A stretch of DNA of 64,000 nt, taken from positions 31,922,192-31,986,191 of the forward strand of contig NC_053392.1 in NCBI RefSeq assembly GCF_905171765.1. Reading direction: 5' to 3'. A program made the position numbers and the translations under genes. The stretch comes from Bufo bufo. Its lineage: Eukaryota; Chordata; Amphibia; Anura; Bufonidae. Positions 10,475 through 20,900 of this stretch are shown here, in pieces; within the stretch, counting starts at the first letter, position 1; every line of letters starts with the position of its first letter. The notes under the pieces are model-generated. The model ran no database searches and had not been told where the DNA came from. It was given only the letters and a program-made list of their open reading frames with translations.

Positions 10475-10830
10475 AAAAGGGCTATAGAATATATAACTGC
10501 ACTGCTGAACGGCAAATATATATTTCTTTTTCCACTAATTCATTACAAAAAGGGCTTTAGAGCATATAACTGCACCACTGAACGGCAAATAGGCCCTTAA
10601 TTTCTTTCACTGGCTGAAGTGCATGCAAAGTTTCCTGTCCATTTTTAGGATGTCTTGCAGATGAGTGGAAGACTTCAGGTACCGCTTGACACCGCAAAAG
10701 GCTTTAGAATATATAACTGCACCGCTGAACGGCAAATATTTTTTTCTTTTTTCCACTTATACACCACAAAAGGCTTTAGAATATATAACTGCACCGCTGA
10801 ACAGCAAATATATATACTTGCACCCCAATA
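10475..10830. repeat. Short tandem array, about 72-bp period, in hAT leader
   Basis: Four copies of a unit containing GGCTTTAGAATATATAACTG and CTGAACGGCAAAT, at about 10480, 10553, 10700 and 10772. Spacing within the two pairs is 72-73 bp. The two pairs are separated by the captured transposase fragment at 10614-10692. The array lies upstream of the hAT start codon (minus strand). Confidence 0.75.
10614..10692 (-). repeat. Captured transposase fragment inside the leader array
   Basis: A 79-bp segment closely matches 793-871, an internal coding part of the hAT-B transposase (both read CTGAAGTGCATGCAA at one end and GACTTCAGGTACCGCTTGAC at the other). It interrupts the 72-bp leader repeats. 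The hAT core is otherwise absent here, so this piece reached the leader by a secondary event. Confidence 0.75.
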
Positions 10831-11099
10831 ACAAGAACGGTTTGCTGGAATTACAGAGCTGTATAATGGCAATTTGAATCCCCAGTCAGTGCAGCAAGGT
10901 GTAATAGGATTGTTCCTATTACCCATTCTGTAACCTCCCCTACTGAACCCTGTTCTACATAGATGTTGTGAAATTATTACTCCCTATCCTTTCTTTACAC
11001 CTTGAATAATCTTTTCGGTGCTAATCAAATTTTTCCTGAAATTTGGATAAAATTCCACTTCGTCAACTTTGATTTGCTCATCTCTAGTTACTGTGACAG

Positions 11100-11560
11100 G
11101 CTGATGGACACCCAAATAACAGTAGCATTAGAGAGCTTATTCACCCCAATTTCAGAACCAAAGCCTAATAGAATTACTTGTAATAAACAAGGTGGACACC
11201 CCAATAACAGAACAAGACAGGTTATTCACCACAATTTGAGTATCAAGCGCAATAGAATTGTTTATCTACAGTATTAAACAATATGGACACCCCAATGACA
11301 GTAGAATTAGACAGCTTATTCACCACAATTTAAGAATCAAGGCCCAATAGAATTGCTTATCTATTACACAAGTTGGAAACCAAACAATAAGTAAAATTAG
11401 AAAGCGTATTCAGCTCAAGTTGAGAATCAAGGCCTAATAGAATTGCTTATCTATTAAACAAGGTGGACACACCAATAATAGTCATATTAGACAGCTAATT
11501 AACCCCAATTTGAGAAGCAAGGCGTAATAGAATTGCTTAACTTTTAACAGGACACTGTTT
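11100..11560. repeat. Tandem array, about 90-bp period
   Basis: Five to six diverged copies of a unit with GGACACCCCAATAACAGTAG, TTAGACAGCTTATTCACC and AATAGAATTGCTTATCTATT, starting near 11105, 11194, 11284, 11373 and 11464. It precedes a second hAT terminus at 11561-12036 and resembles a leader array of that element. Not coding. Confidence 0.75.
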
Positions 11561-12036
11561 AATTAGATAGCTCTGTGCCCTACACAGGGATTGATGCAAA
11601 CTGCACTGTCTCCTATGGATCCCTTCAGCTTCAGATTACAGTCCCTGCAGTCTCCCTATCCTCTTCATACAAGCTCCCTACACTGTCCCTGCACTTTTCC
11701 TATCCAATATTCCACAATTAAAAGCTTTTAGCAACATTGTCCCTGGCGCTTTTCACACCTCTCCTTATGTTCAGCTCACAGTGAAATGGCGGAGACTGCG
11801 CATGATGATGCTTTTAAAGGACTGTGACATCACAGGGGCTGGCTAGCTACTGATTGGATATATGCACGGTATTATGGGTGATCTCGTGTTCCCGGGCTCC
11901 TTACTTTCAGTTTGTAACATGTGTAGCTGCAATTTTAGGAAAAAACAACTCGTTACCATGAACGGCTAGGAGATATGGAATCAAATTTTTTCTGAAATTT
12001 GGATCGAATTCCACTTGATTCGATTAGCTCAACACA
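11561..12036 (-). mobile_element. hAT terminal region (second copy)
   Basis: Matches the hAT terminal region at 34735-35282 along its length: shared ACTGTCCCTGCA, CCTATCCAATATTC, TCACAGTGAAATGGCG, ATTGTGGGTGATCTC-like and TAACATGTGTAGCTGC boxes, ending in TTCCACTTGATTCG...GCTCAACAC. It is a 5' terminus (minus strand) without its coding part. It abuts another terminus in opposite orientation from 12037. Confidence 0.6.
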
Positions 12037-12790
12037 AGATATGACCCATAATGCTGTGAAGACAGCCAATCCGCAGGTAGACATCCCCTGTGATGTCACA
12101 GCCCTATAAAACCCTGATTCCATGTGATCTCTGCCATTGTGCTGAGCATAGGGGGAGACGTGGTAAGAGGGCCATGTTTGATCCATACACCATGTTCAGC
12201 CACCTGGTCTTAACCCTAATAATTTTTTTTTTAAAAATACACTAGGTTCATAGTCCTAGACCTTATGGAGGGATCCACATGGGATCATGGTCATCTTTGT
12301 TGTGGATCAATTTTTTTGCTTTGTGGAAGTTTTTCCTGGCGCAATATTGCGCACTATCTCTGGTACCATCACACTGCAGGACAGGGGCAGCTGCATACAT
12401 GCTCCAGCTCTCATGATCCCCACCAGGGGGGGAGCCGGAGCACACCCAGATGATCACTGTATCTGAGAAATTAAAAGTGTGCAACTGGCATTACCACCGG
12501 TCGTGGACATTAGTACTGGGTGCCTGCTCTTTAAAACAGCAGACACGCGAAGCCCACGGCTATTTTTAAATGCCCGGCTGCCAACCTAAATTTACTGTCA
12601 GTGGTCAGGAAAGGGTTAACTTCCGAGCCTTCAAATTGAGATTGGGCCACCAAGTGGGAAGAATGATTAGGCAGAGTGGCCTGGGTATATCTAATTTATA
12701 GCGATTTGTGACTAATTAATTAAGAATGAATAAAATTTCTTAACGAACTTTCACGGATCAGACAAATCAAATTTTTCAAAACTTTGCTTA
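12037..12790 (+). other. hAT-like terminus in opposite orientation, then unassigned
   Basis: The first 110 bp (12040-12150) resemble the inverse complement of 11765-11885, sharing ATGACCCATAAT, CCCCTGTGATGTCACAG and CTCTGCCATTGT, so two related termini lie head to head. A TATA box (CTATAAAACC, about 12102) follows on the plus strand. The rest shows no coding capacity. It ends at 12745-12785 in an AAATCAAATTTTTC...TTTTTAGTTACTAG sequence that looks like another worn hAT end. Confidence 0.4.
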
Positions 12791-12962
12791 TTTTTAGTTA
12801 CTAGGTGATTTGGATGTCCTGTGGGTCTTTAATGTGGTAGGGGAAAGACTGTCACCAATACTTACACACTAAAACCTAAATTGAGGATTTCCATAGTTCA
12901 GTTGAGTCAGATGGAACTGTCTGTAAAGTATCTGTATCAGACATTATGAAGAGAACCATTAA

Positions 12963-13448
12963 AAGGGTTGTCCGGGTTCAGAGCTGAACCCAGACAAACC
13001 CTTATTTTCACCCAGGCAGCCCCCCTGAGGCTAGCATCGGAGCATCTCATGCTCCGATGCGCTCCCTTGCCCTGCGCTAGATCGCGCAGGGCACGGGCTC
13101 TTTTGTTTTCAATAACACACTGTCGGGCGGAAACTTCCGCCCGGCAGTGTGTTCGGTGACGTTACCGGCTCTGATGGGCGGGCTTTAGCCCTGACCTAGC
13201 CGCTTTACTGTCTAGAGCAGTGCTAAATCCCGCCCATCAGTGCCGGTGATGTCACCGGGGTTCCTCGCAGCTTCATGGAGAGCCCCGGTACGTCACCAGA
13301 TCTCCAGAAAATGCCTTTGCCCTGCGTGATTTAGCGCAGGGCAAAGGAGAGCATCGGAGCATGAACTGCTCCGATGCTCATGTCAGGGGGGCTGCCGGGG
13401 GGAAAATGGAGGTATGTCCGGGTTCAGCTCTGAATCCGGACAACCCCT
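12963..13448. mobile_element. TTAA-flanked MITE, 486 bp
   Basis: Flanked by TTAA at 12959-12962 and 13449-13452. The inverted ends begin AAGGGTTGTCCGGGTTCAG and, from the other side, AGGGGTTGTCCGGATTCAG. Further inverted boxes lie inside (GGGGGGCTGC...; GCATCGGAGCAT; TTGCCCTGCG...GCGCAGGGCA). The TTAAAGGGG end fits the TTAAAGGRR pattern of T2-type MITEs known from Xenopus. No coding capacity. Confidence 0.88.
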
Positions 13449-13452
13449 TTAA

Positions 13453-13945
13453 CTGAGAAATGAGAAAACATATATAACTTAGTGTTATTTTGGGTGAACA
13501 GGGCACAAAAACACAACACAACTCTCTGTATACTGTTAGGGTGAAGCAAAAGATAGTCATAAAATATGGATTTTACCCAAAGGTGTTTATAAAGTTTGAA
13601 AAACCCATTGTCATATACACTATTAGTGAATTCTGAGACAATAGAGGGGAGGTCCTCTGTTCAGGATACTCACTTCTTGCAAAGAGGACAGAGCAGTTAT
13701 AAAAAGTGTCTCTTGCTCTGGAGGACTTGTCCTGTCCTTCATTACACCAAACAATCCATTGATGTGAACAATCTCTGTGTAATCCTTTATATGTCCAGTG
13801 GAGGCACGCAGGAGAAATCAACACCTACTGACATGTTTCCCCACAGATTATAGCTGATCACTGGGGTTCAAGAAGTGATTGCGATCAGACCATTCTAACA
13901 AGTAGGAGTTGTCCAAAGCAGAGAAGCCCCTTAATAAAACATTTG
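13453..13945. other. Unassigned, possibly unique flank
   Basis: No repeat structure, RNA gene or convincing open frame. The two 80-odd-codon frames here lack any familiar motif. Confidence 0.3.
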
Positions 13946-13953
13946 CATATTGC

Positions 13954-14369
13954 TAGTGTTGAGCAAATAGAAGTCCACAAAGTGGACTTCAATCAGAATT
14001 TCAGGGAATGGCGGTAAAAATGTAAAAACAAATCATACCTCCGAGGACGAAGAGATCACGGGCCACTCGAGATTTTGTGCGAGATCTTCAATGAAGATGG
14101 CGGAAGCTGGCTATTCACGAGGTATGTATGATTTTTAATTTTTTTTATTTTACACTGAATTATTGCTGTCAGATGCCACAATCAGCTACGAATGCACCAT
14201 CAGAGGGGTACAATGACGGGAGTCAGTGCAATTGCCGCTCCCTGTTATTGCACCCACTATTTACAAAGAAATGCGCTTTGTGACAAAGTAATTCATTACA
14301 AAGCAATTTTTTAAATAAAATTTGGCAAAGCAGCCGAATCAAAGTTTTTCAATACTTCTTTCATCTCTA
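13954..14369. mobile_element. Non-autonomous hAT-like MITE, 416 bp
   Basis: Ends are TAGTGTTGAGCAAATAGAAG at the left and, inverted, TAGAGATGAAAGAAGTATTG at the right. The flanking 8-mers are CATATTGC and CATATTAT (6 of 8 identical), as expected for an aged 8-bp hAT duplication. The interior is non-coding. Confidence 0.65.
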
Positions 14370-14377
14370 CATATTAT

Positions 14378-15270
14378 CATATTTTATTAGATACAGTCCA
14401 CATCACAAGCCATTTGACATATCGAACGACTGCAAAATCTCACTAAAGTTGACTTGCTGGTTAGAGCACAACTTCCGTTATTACTGCAGGCTGTGTGTAA
14501 AATTAAATATACCTTATGTAAGAGATTGCTCTCCACAGGGGTCAGCAAAAACAGACTTCTCTCAGACAGTGGGGGTTCAAAGTCCACAGGGTGCTTAATT
14601 TTGTCACTTTAACAGTACAGATGATCATCCAGATAACGTTACTGGATGATATGAGGTTCCAGCACCACAAAACACAAATGCAGCAAAATAAACACCTGCC
14701 GGTCTTGGCTCTACCTAATATATAGGTCTCCTTATTTCACCTCTAAGACGCAGTTCACACAAGGGGTGAGATCCGGATTTACTCAGCCATATGGTCCAGC
14801 AGCCTTCTGGCTGTAACCACACTAGTACCTTGTGGGAATATGGTCCAAGAGTCCTCCCGACTATGACAGTGCGACACCTCTTTCCTCAGGCGTCGCTGGG
14901 CCCCCCAAAACTCAAGCTTTCACACAGCCTCGTGACCCCCCCAACCCTTTTGGCTGGGACCAAACAGAGCCTCTGCAGGCTTCCTTTTCCAAATCCTCTC
15001 TCCCACAGTTATACACAGAGGGGTGTTTTATCCCTCCATGATTATCTCTGCAGGCCTTACCTGCGATCTTCTCAGCTAATGGAAATACGTGTACTGGAAG
15101 GGTGTGGACTGAAAGGTCCCACTGCCAGACCTACCTTTCAGTCCAAATAAAATCCAGCCCAGAACAGAATCTAGACAAACCTTTCTCAGCAAACTACACT
15201 TTGCTGAAACCACTGCAGCTTTCTGGATTTCAGTTATCTCACCCAGCTGAGGTATCTGGGTGGGATATAC
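14378..15270. other. Unassigned sequence downstream of the receptor gene
   Basis: No recognised gene. A plus-strand frame at 14791-15150 is proline- and serine-rich with no known motif and overlaps other open frames, so I do not call it. The base composition (C-rich, CCCCCC runs at 14900-14950) differs from the neighbouring AT-rich blocks and could mark an unrecognised retroelement. Confidence 0.25.
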
Positions 15271-15292
15271 TATACTATACATATTACCAAAT

Positions 15293-16213
15293 TTATTTAA
15301 AAAAAATTTTTGAAAATTTCTGAAATGCTTCTCTGACATCACTATTTCTTAAACTGTATATCAAGGGGTTTAGTGTGGGTGTTGCGGCTCCATATAAAAG
15401 GGCAATGTACTTTTGTTTAGATGAGAAGGTGTTCGATGGCGCCATGTACATAGTAATAGTTGCTCCATAGTACATGCTTACAACAGTCAAATGAGAAACA
15501 CAGGTAGAAAAAGCTCGAGACCTCCCAGAGCGGATCTTTAATACTGAATAGATGATACAAATGTAAGAGACCACAATAAAGACAAGAGGAAGTAAAAGTG
15601 TGAAGAAACCTAAAACAAAAATGGTGGTCTTATAAAAGGAGACGTCTCCACACGCCAGTCTAAGAACAGCAATTAATTCACAAACAAAATGGTCGATTTT
15701 ATTTTCTCCACAGAACACAAGAGGTTTTGAGACCATGGGAATAGTGGACAACATTAAATTTCCGACCCACAAAATGACTGTGATGTTTGTGCAGACCTTC
15801 CGATTCATAATGATAGTATAATATAAAGGGAAGCAGATTGCTATATATCGATCATACGCCATCACCGCCAGTAATGTGCACTCTGTCTCTCCAAGAAAAA
15901 GCCCAGTATTGATTTGTGCTAGACACCCAACAATGGAAATTGTACTCTTCCTAGAAAATATATCAATCGTCATTTTTGGAAGAGAATTTGATGAGTAGCA
16001 AACATCTATGAAGGATAAATTACAGAGGAAATAGTACATAGGTGTGTGCATCCGGGGGCTGACGATAACAATAAAAATCAAAAAACTGTTCCCCAAAATG
16101 GTTGAGATATAAAACGTTACAAACAAAATAAAAAGTAAAATTCTTAGTTGTAAACTTTGTGAATACCCAATGAGAATAAACTCAGTCACATGGGTCTGGT
16201 TTCCAAGCATCAT
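15293..16213 (-). CDS. Class II olfactory receptor, intact
   Basis: A 306-residue, intronless coding exon for a seven-helix G-protein-coupled odorant receptor of the olfactory neuron surface. The N-terminus has an NQT glycosylation site (residues 5-7). Family hallmarks are in order: GNSFLIF (TM1), PRMHTPMYYFLCNLSFIDVCYSS (intracellular loop 1/TM2), the TM3-end MAYDRYIAICFPLYY, a cysteine-rich second extracellular loop, SRAFSTCVSHLTVV (TM6 start) and PTLNPLIYSLRNSDVREAF (TM7). FLGETECTLLAVMAYDRY resembles OR2/OR13-type receptors, but I give no subfamily name. The length is normal and there is no stop or frameshift, so it is probably functional. MM at the start leaves either methionine possible. 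A candidate splice acceptor lies just upstream. It is the only likely host protein gene here, isolated among transposons. Confidence 0.95.
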   Translation of the reverse strand: MMLGNQTHVTEFILIGYSQSLQLRILLFILFVTFYISTILGNSFLIFIVIVSPRMHTPMYYFLCNLSFIDVCYSSNSLPKMTIDIFSRKSTISIVGCLAQINTGLFLGETECTLLAVMAYDRYIAICFPLYYTIIMNRKVCTNITVILWVGNLMLSTIPMVSKPLVFCGENKIDHFVCELIAVLRLACGDVSFYKTTIFVLGFFTLLLPLVFIVVSYICIIYSVLKIRSGRSRAFSTCVSHLTVVSMYYGATITMYMAPSNTFSSKQKYIALLYGAATPTLNPLIYSLRNSDVREAFQKFSKIFFK

Positions 16214-16236
16214 ATTGCAAATTTTAACTGTTACCC

Positions 16237-16250
16237 CTACAATGAGAAAA
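16237..16250 (-). other. Candidate 3' splice site upstream of the receptor exon
   Basis: On the minus strand a pyrimidine-rich TTTTCTCATTGTAG ends 24 bases before the first ATG (16213). Olfactory receptor genes usually splice a non-coding leader exon to the coding exon a short way upstream of the ATG, which fits. Confidence 0.45.
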
Positions 16251-16604
16251 CTCAGTGCTGGTTAGGTTCCCTTGAGTAAGTAAAGGATAACACATTCAAG
16301 AGCTTGAAAGGATAGAATAGAGATGACTCAGAAATGGTTACCAACATCCAATATCATAATAGTGAGTCACAATAGTGTGTGTGTGTGTGTGTGTGCGGGG
16401 GGGGGGGATTGGGGGTGGCACCAGCAGTGGCAATAACAGCACAAAATGGTGGCAGATGACAGTAGGAGCAGATAACAGTGTGGCATCAAGTGGGTGGCCG
16501 CATTAGAATAGTAGCATTAGCACGTGGGCAGATATAATTTGTCATTTGTCAAAATGTTCTGGTTTGGCAGCATGCTACAGTCAGATCATTGCTGCCAGAA
16601 TTAT
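16251..16604. other. Receptor upstream flank with (GT)n and poly-G
   Basis: A GT microsatellite at about 16375-16396 leads into a G run (16397-16408). The rest is unassigned; the side next to 16605 may be the worn 3' end of the hAT-B element. Confidence 0.5.
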
Positions 16605-17684
16605 CTAGTCTGTTGAATCAGGGACCGGTGTCTGGAAATCCTGTTTTATCCAGGCCCGATTCATCTTTATAAAGGTTAGTCTTTCAACATTTTGCATTGA
16701 AAGGTGAGTTCTCTTTGTGGTAACTATGTTACCCGCCGCACTAAACACCTGCTCTGATGCCACACTACTGGCCGGACGGGAAAGCTTGCACATTGGCCCA
16801 GTTGCGGCCACAATTAAAGTTTGGCTGCCTAGTAGTCCAGTAGATCTAGGATCATGGGTGAGAGGAAGCAGTCCAAGTATGTCACCACCTGCTAGTTCAG
16901 GTTCTTTTCTATGTCTTGCTGCTGCTGGGTGGTTTCTTTAGTAAGCGGCTGAAGAAAACTGCTCATCAGAGACTCCAGACTTAAGTTGCTGCTGATGGAG
17001 CTGGTGCTGCTCCTGCCCCTTCCCGCTCCAGCAGCCACAGCAGTGGAGCGTGAACTCAGAGGGTCGCGCCGATTAGACCTAGTGTTGAGCGCGAAAATTC
17101 GTTTTGCAAATTTTAATTTCGAATATCGCCACTTCGAGAATTCGCGAATATTTAGAATGTATTGCTATATATTCGTATTCATGAATAGTGTTGATCGTGA
17201 ATATTATAATTGTAAATTTATTGCAAATTTATTGTGAATATCGGCACTTAGCAACATCCCTATCAACCAATAGGAAAGTTGTCTACCCCTTAGTGTTGAC
17301 CGCGAATATTCTAACCGCAAATTTTTATTGCAAATATATTACATTGCCGATTTTCACAATCAAGTAAATAATGACTGGAGATCACGAATTCTCGAATTTG
17401 CGAATTTATGGCGAATATTCTGCCAAAAATTCGCGAAATATCTAGCTCCTCATGCTCCTCCTGCTCCTGTCACTTGTGCAGATAAACTACCTAGTTCTGT
17501 ATAGAATTCCTGGGCATTTATTACATCCTCCTCGTCCTCATCCTCCTTTTCTGCCAGTTCAGCCTCTACAGGGCTCAGATGGCCTTAGGATGTAGGCCTC
17601 ACATCTTCTGTCCCCTCACCAGAGAGATTTATCAGTATCTATTCCAGGATGTGTAGGAGTGGAATGGCAGTGGTCTCCTGAAAG
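16605..17684 (-). pseudogene. hAT-B transposase, C-terminal part (left half of an interrupted copy)
   Basis: The minus-strand frame 16811-16605 encodes the hAT dimerisation segment: RPASSVASEQVFSAAGNIVTTKR...VERLTFIKMNRAWI, with the catalytic glutamate in SEQVF. Further right, 17500-17684 aligns in nucleotide sequence with 337-545 of the first hAT-B copy (shared CCTCCTC...GCCAGTTCAGCC, TCCCCTCACCAG, GGTCTCCTGAAAGG). The coding sequence is broken by frameshifts and by a MITE at about 17075-17440. It continues at 33940 beyond the hAT-A1 insertion. Confidence 0.8.
17075..17440. mobile_element. AT-rich MITE with TAGTGTTGAGCGCGAA end
   Basis: Begins TAGTGTTGAGCGCGAAAATTCG and ends AAAATTCGCGAAATATCTAG, with GCGAATATTC boxes repeated inside in both orientations. 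TAGTGTTGA-CG-GAATAT recurs at about 17172 and 17292, suggesting internal duplication. Removing it rejoins ..GACCTAG with CTCCTCATGCTCC.., so CTAG may be the target duplication. Class uncertain. Confidence 0.55.
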
Positions 17685-17692
17685 GACATGAG
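17685..17692. repeat. 8-bp target site duplication of hAT-A1, left
   Basis: GACATGAG, identical to 33932-33939 on the other side of the element. Eight bases is the hAT hallmark. Confidence 0.95.
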
Positions 17693-17981
17693 TAGAGTTG
17701 AGCGAACACCTGGATGTTCGGGTTCGAGAAGTTCGGCCGAACTTCCCGGAAATGTTCGGGTTCGGGATCCGAACCTGATCCGAACTTCGTCCCGAACCCG
17801 AACCCCATTGAAGTCAATGGGGACCCGAACTTTTCGGCACTAAAAAGGCTGTAAAACAGCCCAGGAAAGAGCTAGAGGGCTGCAAAAGACAGCAACATGT
17901 AGGTAAATCCCCTGCAAACAAATGTGGATAGGGAAATGAATTAAAATTAAAATTAAAAAAATAAAAATGAACCAATATCAA

Positions 17982-20900
17982 TTGGTCAGAGGAGAGAGGT
18001 CCCGTAACAGAGAATCTGGCTTGATGTCAGCACAGAATCTGTCTTCATGTCATAGCAGAGAATCAGGCTTCATGTCACCCACCACTGGAACAGGCCACTG
18101 TCACACATTTAGGCCCAGGCACCCAGGCAGAGGAGAGAGGTCCCGTAACAGAGAATCTGGCCTTATGTCAGCGCAGAATCAGTATTCATGTCATAGCAGA
18201 GAATCAGGCTTCACGTCACCCACCACTGGAACAGGCCACTGTCACACATTTAGGCCCAGGCACCCAGGCAGAGGAGAGAGGTCCCGTAACAGAGAATCTG
18301 GCCTGATGTCAGCACAGAATCTGTCTTCATGTCATAGCAGAGAATCAGGGTTCACGTCACCCACCACTGGAACAGGCCACTGTCACACATTTAGGCCCCG
18401 GCACCCAGACAGAGGAGAGCAGTCCCGTAACAGAGAATCTGGCCTTATGTCAGCACAGAATCTGTCTTCATGTCATAGCAGAGAATCAGGCTTCACGTCA
18501 CCCACCACTGGAACAAGCCACTGTCACATATTTAGGCCCCGGCACCCAGACAGAGGAGAGAGGTCCCGTAACAGAGAATCTGGCCTTCTGTCAGCGCAGA
18601 ATCTGTATTCATGTCATAGCAGAGAATCAGGCTGCACGTCACCCACCACTGGAACAGGCCACTGTCACATATTTAGGCCCAGGCACCCAGGCAGAGGAGA
18701 GAGGTCCCGTAACAGAGAATCTGGCCTTATGTCAGCGCAGAATCTGTATTCATGTCATAGCAGAGAATCAGGCTTCACGTCACCCACCACTGGAACAGGC
18801 CACTGTCCCACATTTAGGCCCAGGCACCCAGTCAGAGAAGAGAGGTCCCGTAACAGAGAATCTGGCTTGATGTCAGCACAGAATCTGTCTTCATGTCATA
18901 GCAGAGAATCAGGCTTCATGTCACCCACCACTGGAACAGGCCACTGTCACACATTTAGGCCCAGGCACCCAGGCAGAGGAGAGAGGTCCCGTAACAGAGA
19001 ATCTGGCCTTATGTCAGCGCAGAATCAGTCTTCATGTCATAGCAGAGAATCAGGCTTCACGTCACCCACCACTGGAACAGGCCACTGTCACACATTTAGG
19101 CCCAGGCACCCAGTCAGAGGAGAGAGGTCCAATAGCAGAGAATCTGGTTTCACGTCAGCAGAGAATCAGTCTCTTCATGCCATAGCAAAGAATCTGGCTT
19201 CATGTCAGCACAGAATCAGTCTCTTCATGCCATAGCAGAGAAACTGGCTTCATGTCAGCACAGAATCTGTCTTCATGTCATAGCAGAGAATCAGGCTTCA
19301 CGTCACCCACCACTGGAACAGGCCACTGTCACACATTTAGGCCCCGGCACCCAGACAGAGGAGAGCGGTCCCGTAACAGAGAATCTGGCCTTATGTCAGC
19401 GGAGAATCTGTCTTCATGTCATAGCAGAGAATCAAGCTTCACGTCACGCACCACTGGAACAGGCCACTGTCACACATTTAGGCCCAGGCACCCAGTCAGA
19501 GGAGAGAGGTCCCGTAACAGAGAATCTGGCTTGATGTCAGCACAGAATCTGTCTTCATGTCATAGCAGAGAATCAGGGTTCACGTCACCCACCACTGGAA
19601 CAGGCCACTGTCACACATTTAGGCCCCTGCACCCAGACAGAGGAGAGCGGTCCCGTAACAGAGAATCTGGCCTTATGTCAGCGCAGAATCAGTATTCATG
19701 TCATAGCAGAGAATCAGGCTTCACGTCACCCACCACTGGAACAGGCCACTGTCACACATTTAGGCCCAGGCACCCAGGCAGAGGAGAGAGGTCCCGTAAC
19801 AGAGAATCTGGCCTGATGTCAGCACAGAATCTGTCTTCATGTCATAGCAGAGAATCAGGGTTCACGTCACCCACCACTGGAACAGGCCACTGTCACACAT
19901 TTAGGCCCCGGCACACAGACAGAGGAGAGCGGTCCCGTAACAGAGAATCTGGCCTTATGTCAGCACAGAATCTGTCTTCATGTCATAGCAGAGAATCAGG
20001 CTTCACGTCACCCACCACTGGAACAAGCCACTGTCACATATTTAGGCCCCGTCACCCAGACAGAGGAGAGAGGTCCCGTAACAGAGAATCTGGCCTTCTG
20101 TCAGCGCAGAATCTGTATTCATGTCATAGCAGAGAATCAGGCTGCACGTCACCCACCACTGGAACAGGCCACTGTCACATATTTAGGCCCAGGCACCCAG
20201 GCAGAGGAGAGAGGTCCCGTAACAGAGAATCTGGCCTTATGTCAGCGCAGAATCTGTATTCATGTCATAGCAGAGAATCAGGCTTCACGTCACCCACCAC
20301 TGGAACAGGCCACTGTCCCACATTTAGGCCCAGGCACCCAGTCAGAGAAGAGAGGTCCCGTAACAGAGAATCTGGCTTGATGTCAGCACAGAATCTGTCT
20401 TCATGTCATAGCAGAGAATCAGGCTTCATGTCACCCACCACTGGAACAGGCCACTGTCACACATTTAGGCCCAGGCACCCAGGCAGAGGAGAGAGGTCCC
20501 GTAACAGAGAATCTGGCCTTATGTCAGCGCAGAATCTGTATTCATGTCATAGCAGAGAATCAGGCTTCACGTCACCCACCACTGGAACAGGCCACTGTCA
20601 CACATTTAGGCCCAGGCACCCAGGCAGAGGAGAAAGGTCCCGTAACAGAGAATCTGGCCTGATGTCAGCACAGAATCTGTCTTCATGTCATAGCAGAGAA
20701 TCAGGCTTCACGTCACCCACCACTGGAACAGGCCACTGTCACACATTTAGGCCCAGGCACCCAGTCAGAGGAGAGAGGTCCCGTAACAGAGAATCTGGCC
20801 TTATGTCAGCACAGAATCTGTCTTCATGTCATAGCAGAGAATTAGGCTTCACGTCACCCACCACTGGAACAAGCCACTGTCACATATTTAGGCCCCGGCA

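Larger units (their letters stand above)
9200..11086 (-). mobile_element. 5' part of a hAT element (hAT-C, close to hAT-B)
   Basis: On the minus strand this reads: terminus (TAGAGATGAGCAAATC at 11086, a typical hAT end), a leader with about four 72-bp repeats, then an N-terminal transposase region with a BED finger, cut off near 9200. No hAT core follows, so the element is 3'-truncated. The 8 bp outside the end are GTTACTGT; no matching left-hand duplication is visible. Confidence 0.65.

Noticed and set aside
12240..12480. Possible small nuclear RNA or other RNA gene
   Set aside because: The GGAAGTTTTTCCTGG segment looked structured, but I could not match it to a known RNA family or promoter pattern.
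14791..15150. 119-codon proline/serine-rich frame downstream of the receptor
   Set aside because: Overlaps another open frame, has no motif, no conservation evidence and no clear gene structure.
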